Shown: in pieces, positions 34,890 through 35,280 of the stretch
Numbering within the stretch: the first letter of the stretch is position 1
How the letters are laid out: each line of letters opens with the position of its first letter
Source: Bacteroidaceae bacterium
Lineage (GTDB): Bacteria; Bacteroidota; Bacteroidia; Bacteroidales; Bacteroidaceae
Reading direction: 5' to 3'
NCBI GenBank assembly: GCA_024697785.1
Contig: JAILEU010000185.1
Location: 1 to 35,280, forward strand
Length of the DNA stretch: 35,280 nucleotides
The notes under the pieces: model-generated
Told to the model about the DNA's origin: nothing
What the model saw: the letters and a program-made list of their open reading frames with translations, nothing else
Databases searched by the model: none
Position numbers and translations under genes: made by a program

Positions 34890-35280
34890 CTATCGCCCCA
34901 GAAGCACCAGCAGGACGTTGATGTCGCTAGGCGAGACGCCTGGTATCCGCTGTGCCTGAGCCAGGGTCTCGGGGTCTATCTTTGTCAGCTTTTGGCGGGC
35001 TTCGGTAGAGAGGGAAGCGAGGCTGGCATAGTCGAAGCGTCCTCGGATTTTGATGTTCTCCAGCCGTTGCATCTTCTCGGCAATGATGCGTTCGCGCTCG
35101 ATGTAGCCGCTGTACTTGATTTGTATCTCGGCTGCTTCTATCACTTCTTCTTTCCGCTCGCTGATGCTGTCGAGGATGTCCGCCAGTTCCGGGATAGCGG
35201 GGGCGAGGTTTTCTAGTGTGAGCTGGGGGCGTCCAACAAGTTCCAGCAGCTTGCATCCGTGTTGGAGTGGGGTAGTGCCT
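34890..35280 (-). CDS. mnmG: tRNA uridine 5-carboxymethylaminomethyl modification enzyme MnmG, C-terminal end
   Basis: The frame is open from the right edge to the stop at 34890, giving about 129 residues of the C terminus. The sequence GTTPLQHGCKLLELVGRPQL, then YSGYIERERIIAEKMQRLE, then RGRFDYASLASLSTEARQKL and a closing AQRIPGVSPSDINVLLVLLGR is the typical MnmG (GidA) C-terminal domain, which binds tRNA and MnmE. The flavin-binding part lies outside the window. Confidence 0.95.
   Translation of the reverse strand, partial: GTTPLQHGCKLLELVGRPQLTLENLAPAIPELADILDSISERKEEVIEAAEIQIKYSGYIERERIIAEKMQRLENIKIRGRFDYASLASLSTEARQKLTKIDPETLAQAQRIPGVSPSDINVLLVLLGR

Overview
The window looks like a chromosomal segment of a Bacteroidales bacterium, most likely Prevotella or a close relative. 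The evidence is a set of promoter-like sites of the Bacteroidetes type (TAnnTTTG, some with a TTTG box about 20 bp upstream), a BspA-like leucine-rich-repeat surface protein, a PorZ-type component of the type IX secretion system, a lipoprotein GH127 arabinofuranosidase, and the gene order mnmG-uvrC-dtd-mazG-like-deoC. Coding DNA is GC-rich with C-ending codons; gaps are AT-rich. I saw no tRNA, rRNA, CRISPR array, insertion sequence or prophage.

Layout. 1-5165 (minus): gltX, a membrane-anchored TPR lipoprotein ending in a LuxR-like helix-turn-helix, and a BspA-like secreted protein cut by the left edge. 5269-7314 (plus): a 7TM-HD phosphodiesterase of the PgpH type, divergent from gltX. 7438-8914 (minus): metK with a long leader that contains a SAM-II-like aptamer. 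8982-10481 (plus): a secreted transglutaminase-like protein. 10497-11070: a non-coding region with six 21-bp repeats and a cluster of DnaA-box-like 9-mers, which I propose as a candidate oriC. 11128-17961 (minus): leuS, a YitT-family gene, rdgB and porZ, probably one operon. 18014-21230 (plus): a short CDF-type transporter overlapping mutS. 21295-24144 (minus): lgt, ychF and a small heat-shock protein. 24145-24860: gene-free, with operator-like palindromes, a folded region and a terminator, possibly a small RNA. 24861-26750 (plus): GH127. 26754-26950: eight short hairpins separated by GGTTTA/TAAACC, lying between convergent genes. 26961-29900 (minus): polA. 29979-30956 (plus): polyprenyl diphosphate synthase. 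30964-35280 (minus): mnmG (C-terminal end), a parS site, uvrC, dtd, a MazG-like gene and deoC.

Most genes are core housekeeping: tRNA charging and quality control (gltX, leuS, dtd, mnmG), DNA repair and nucleotide-pool cleaning (mutS, polA, uvrC, rdgB, the MazG-like gene), SAM synthesis, isoprenoid chain synthesis and lipoprotein maturation (lgt, which would modify the two lipoproteins seen here). The most interesting content is outside the coding regions. A parS-like 16-mer at 34853-34868 and a DnaA-box cluster at 10825-11000 together suggest that the window is close to the replication origin. The SAM-II-like leader, the hairpin array, an in-frame palindromic element inside the TPR regulator and the possible small-RNA unit at 24.4-24.8 kb also merit a second look. 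All calls come from reading the sequence; no searches or folding programs were run.
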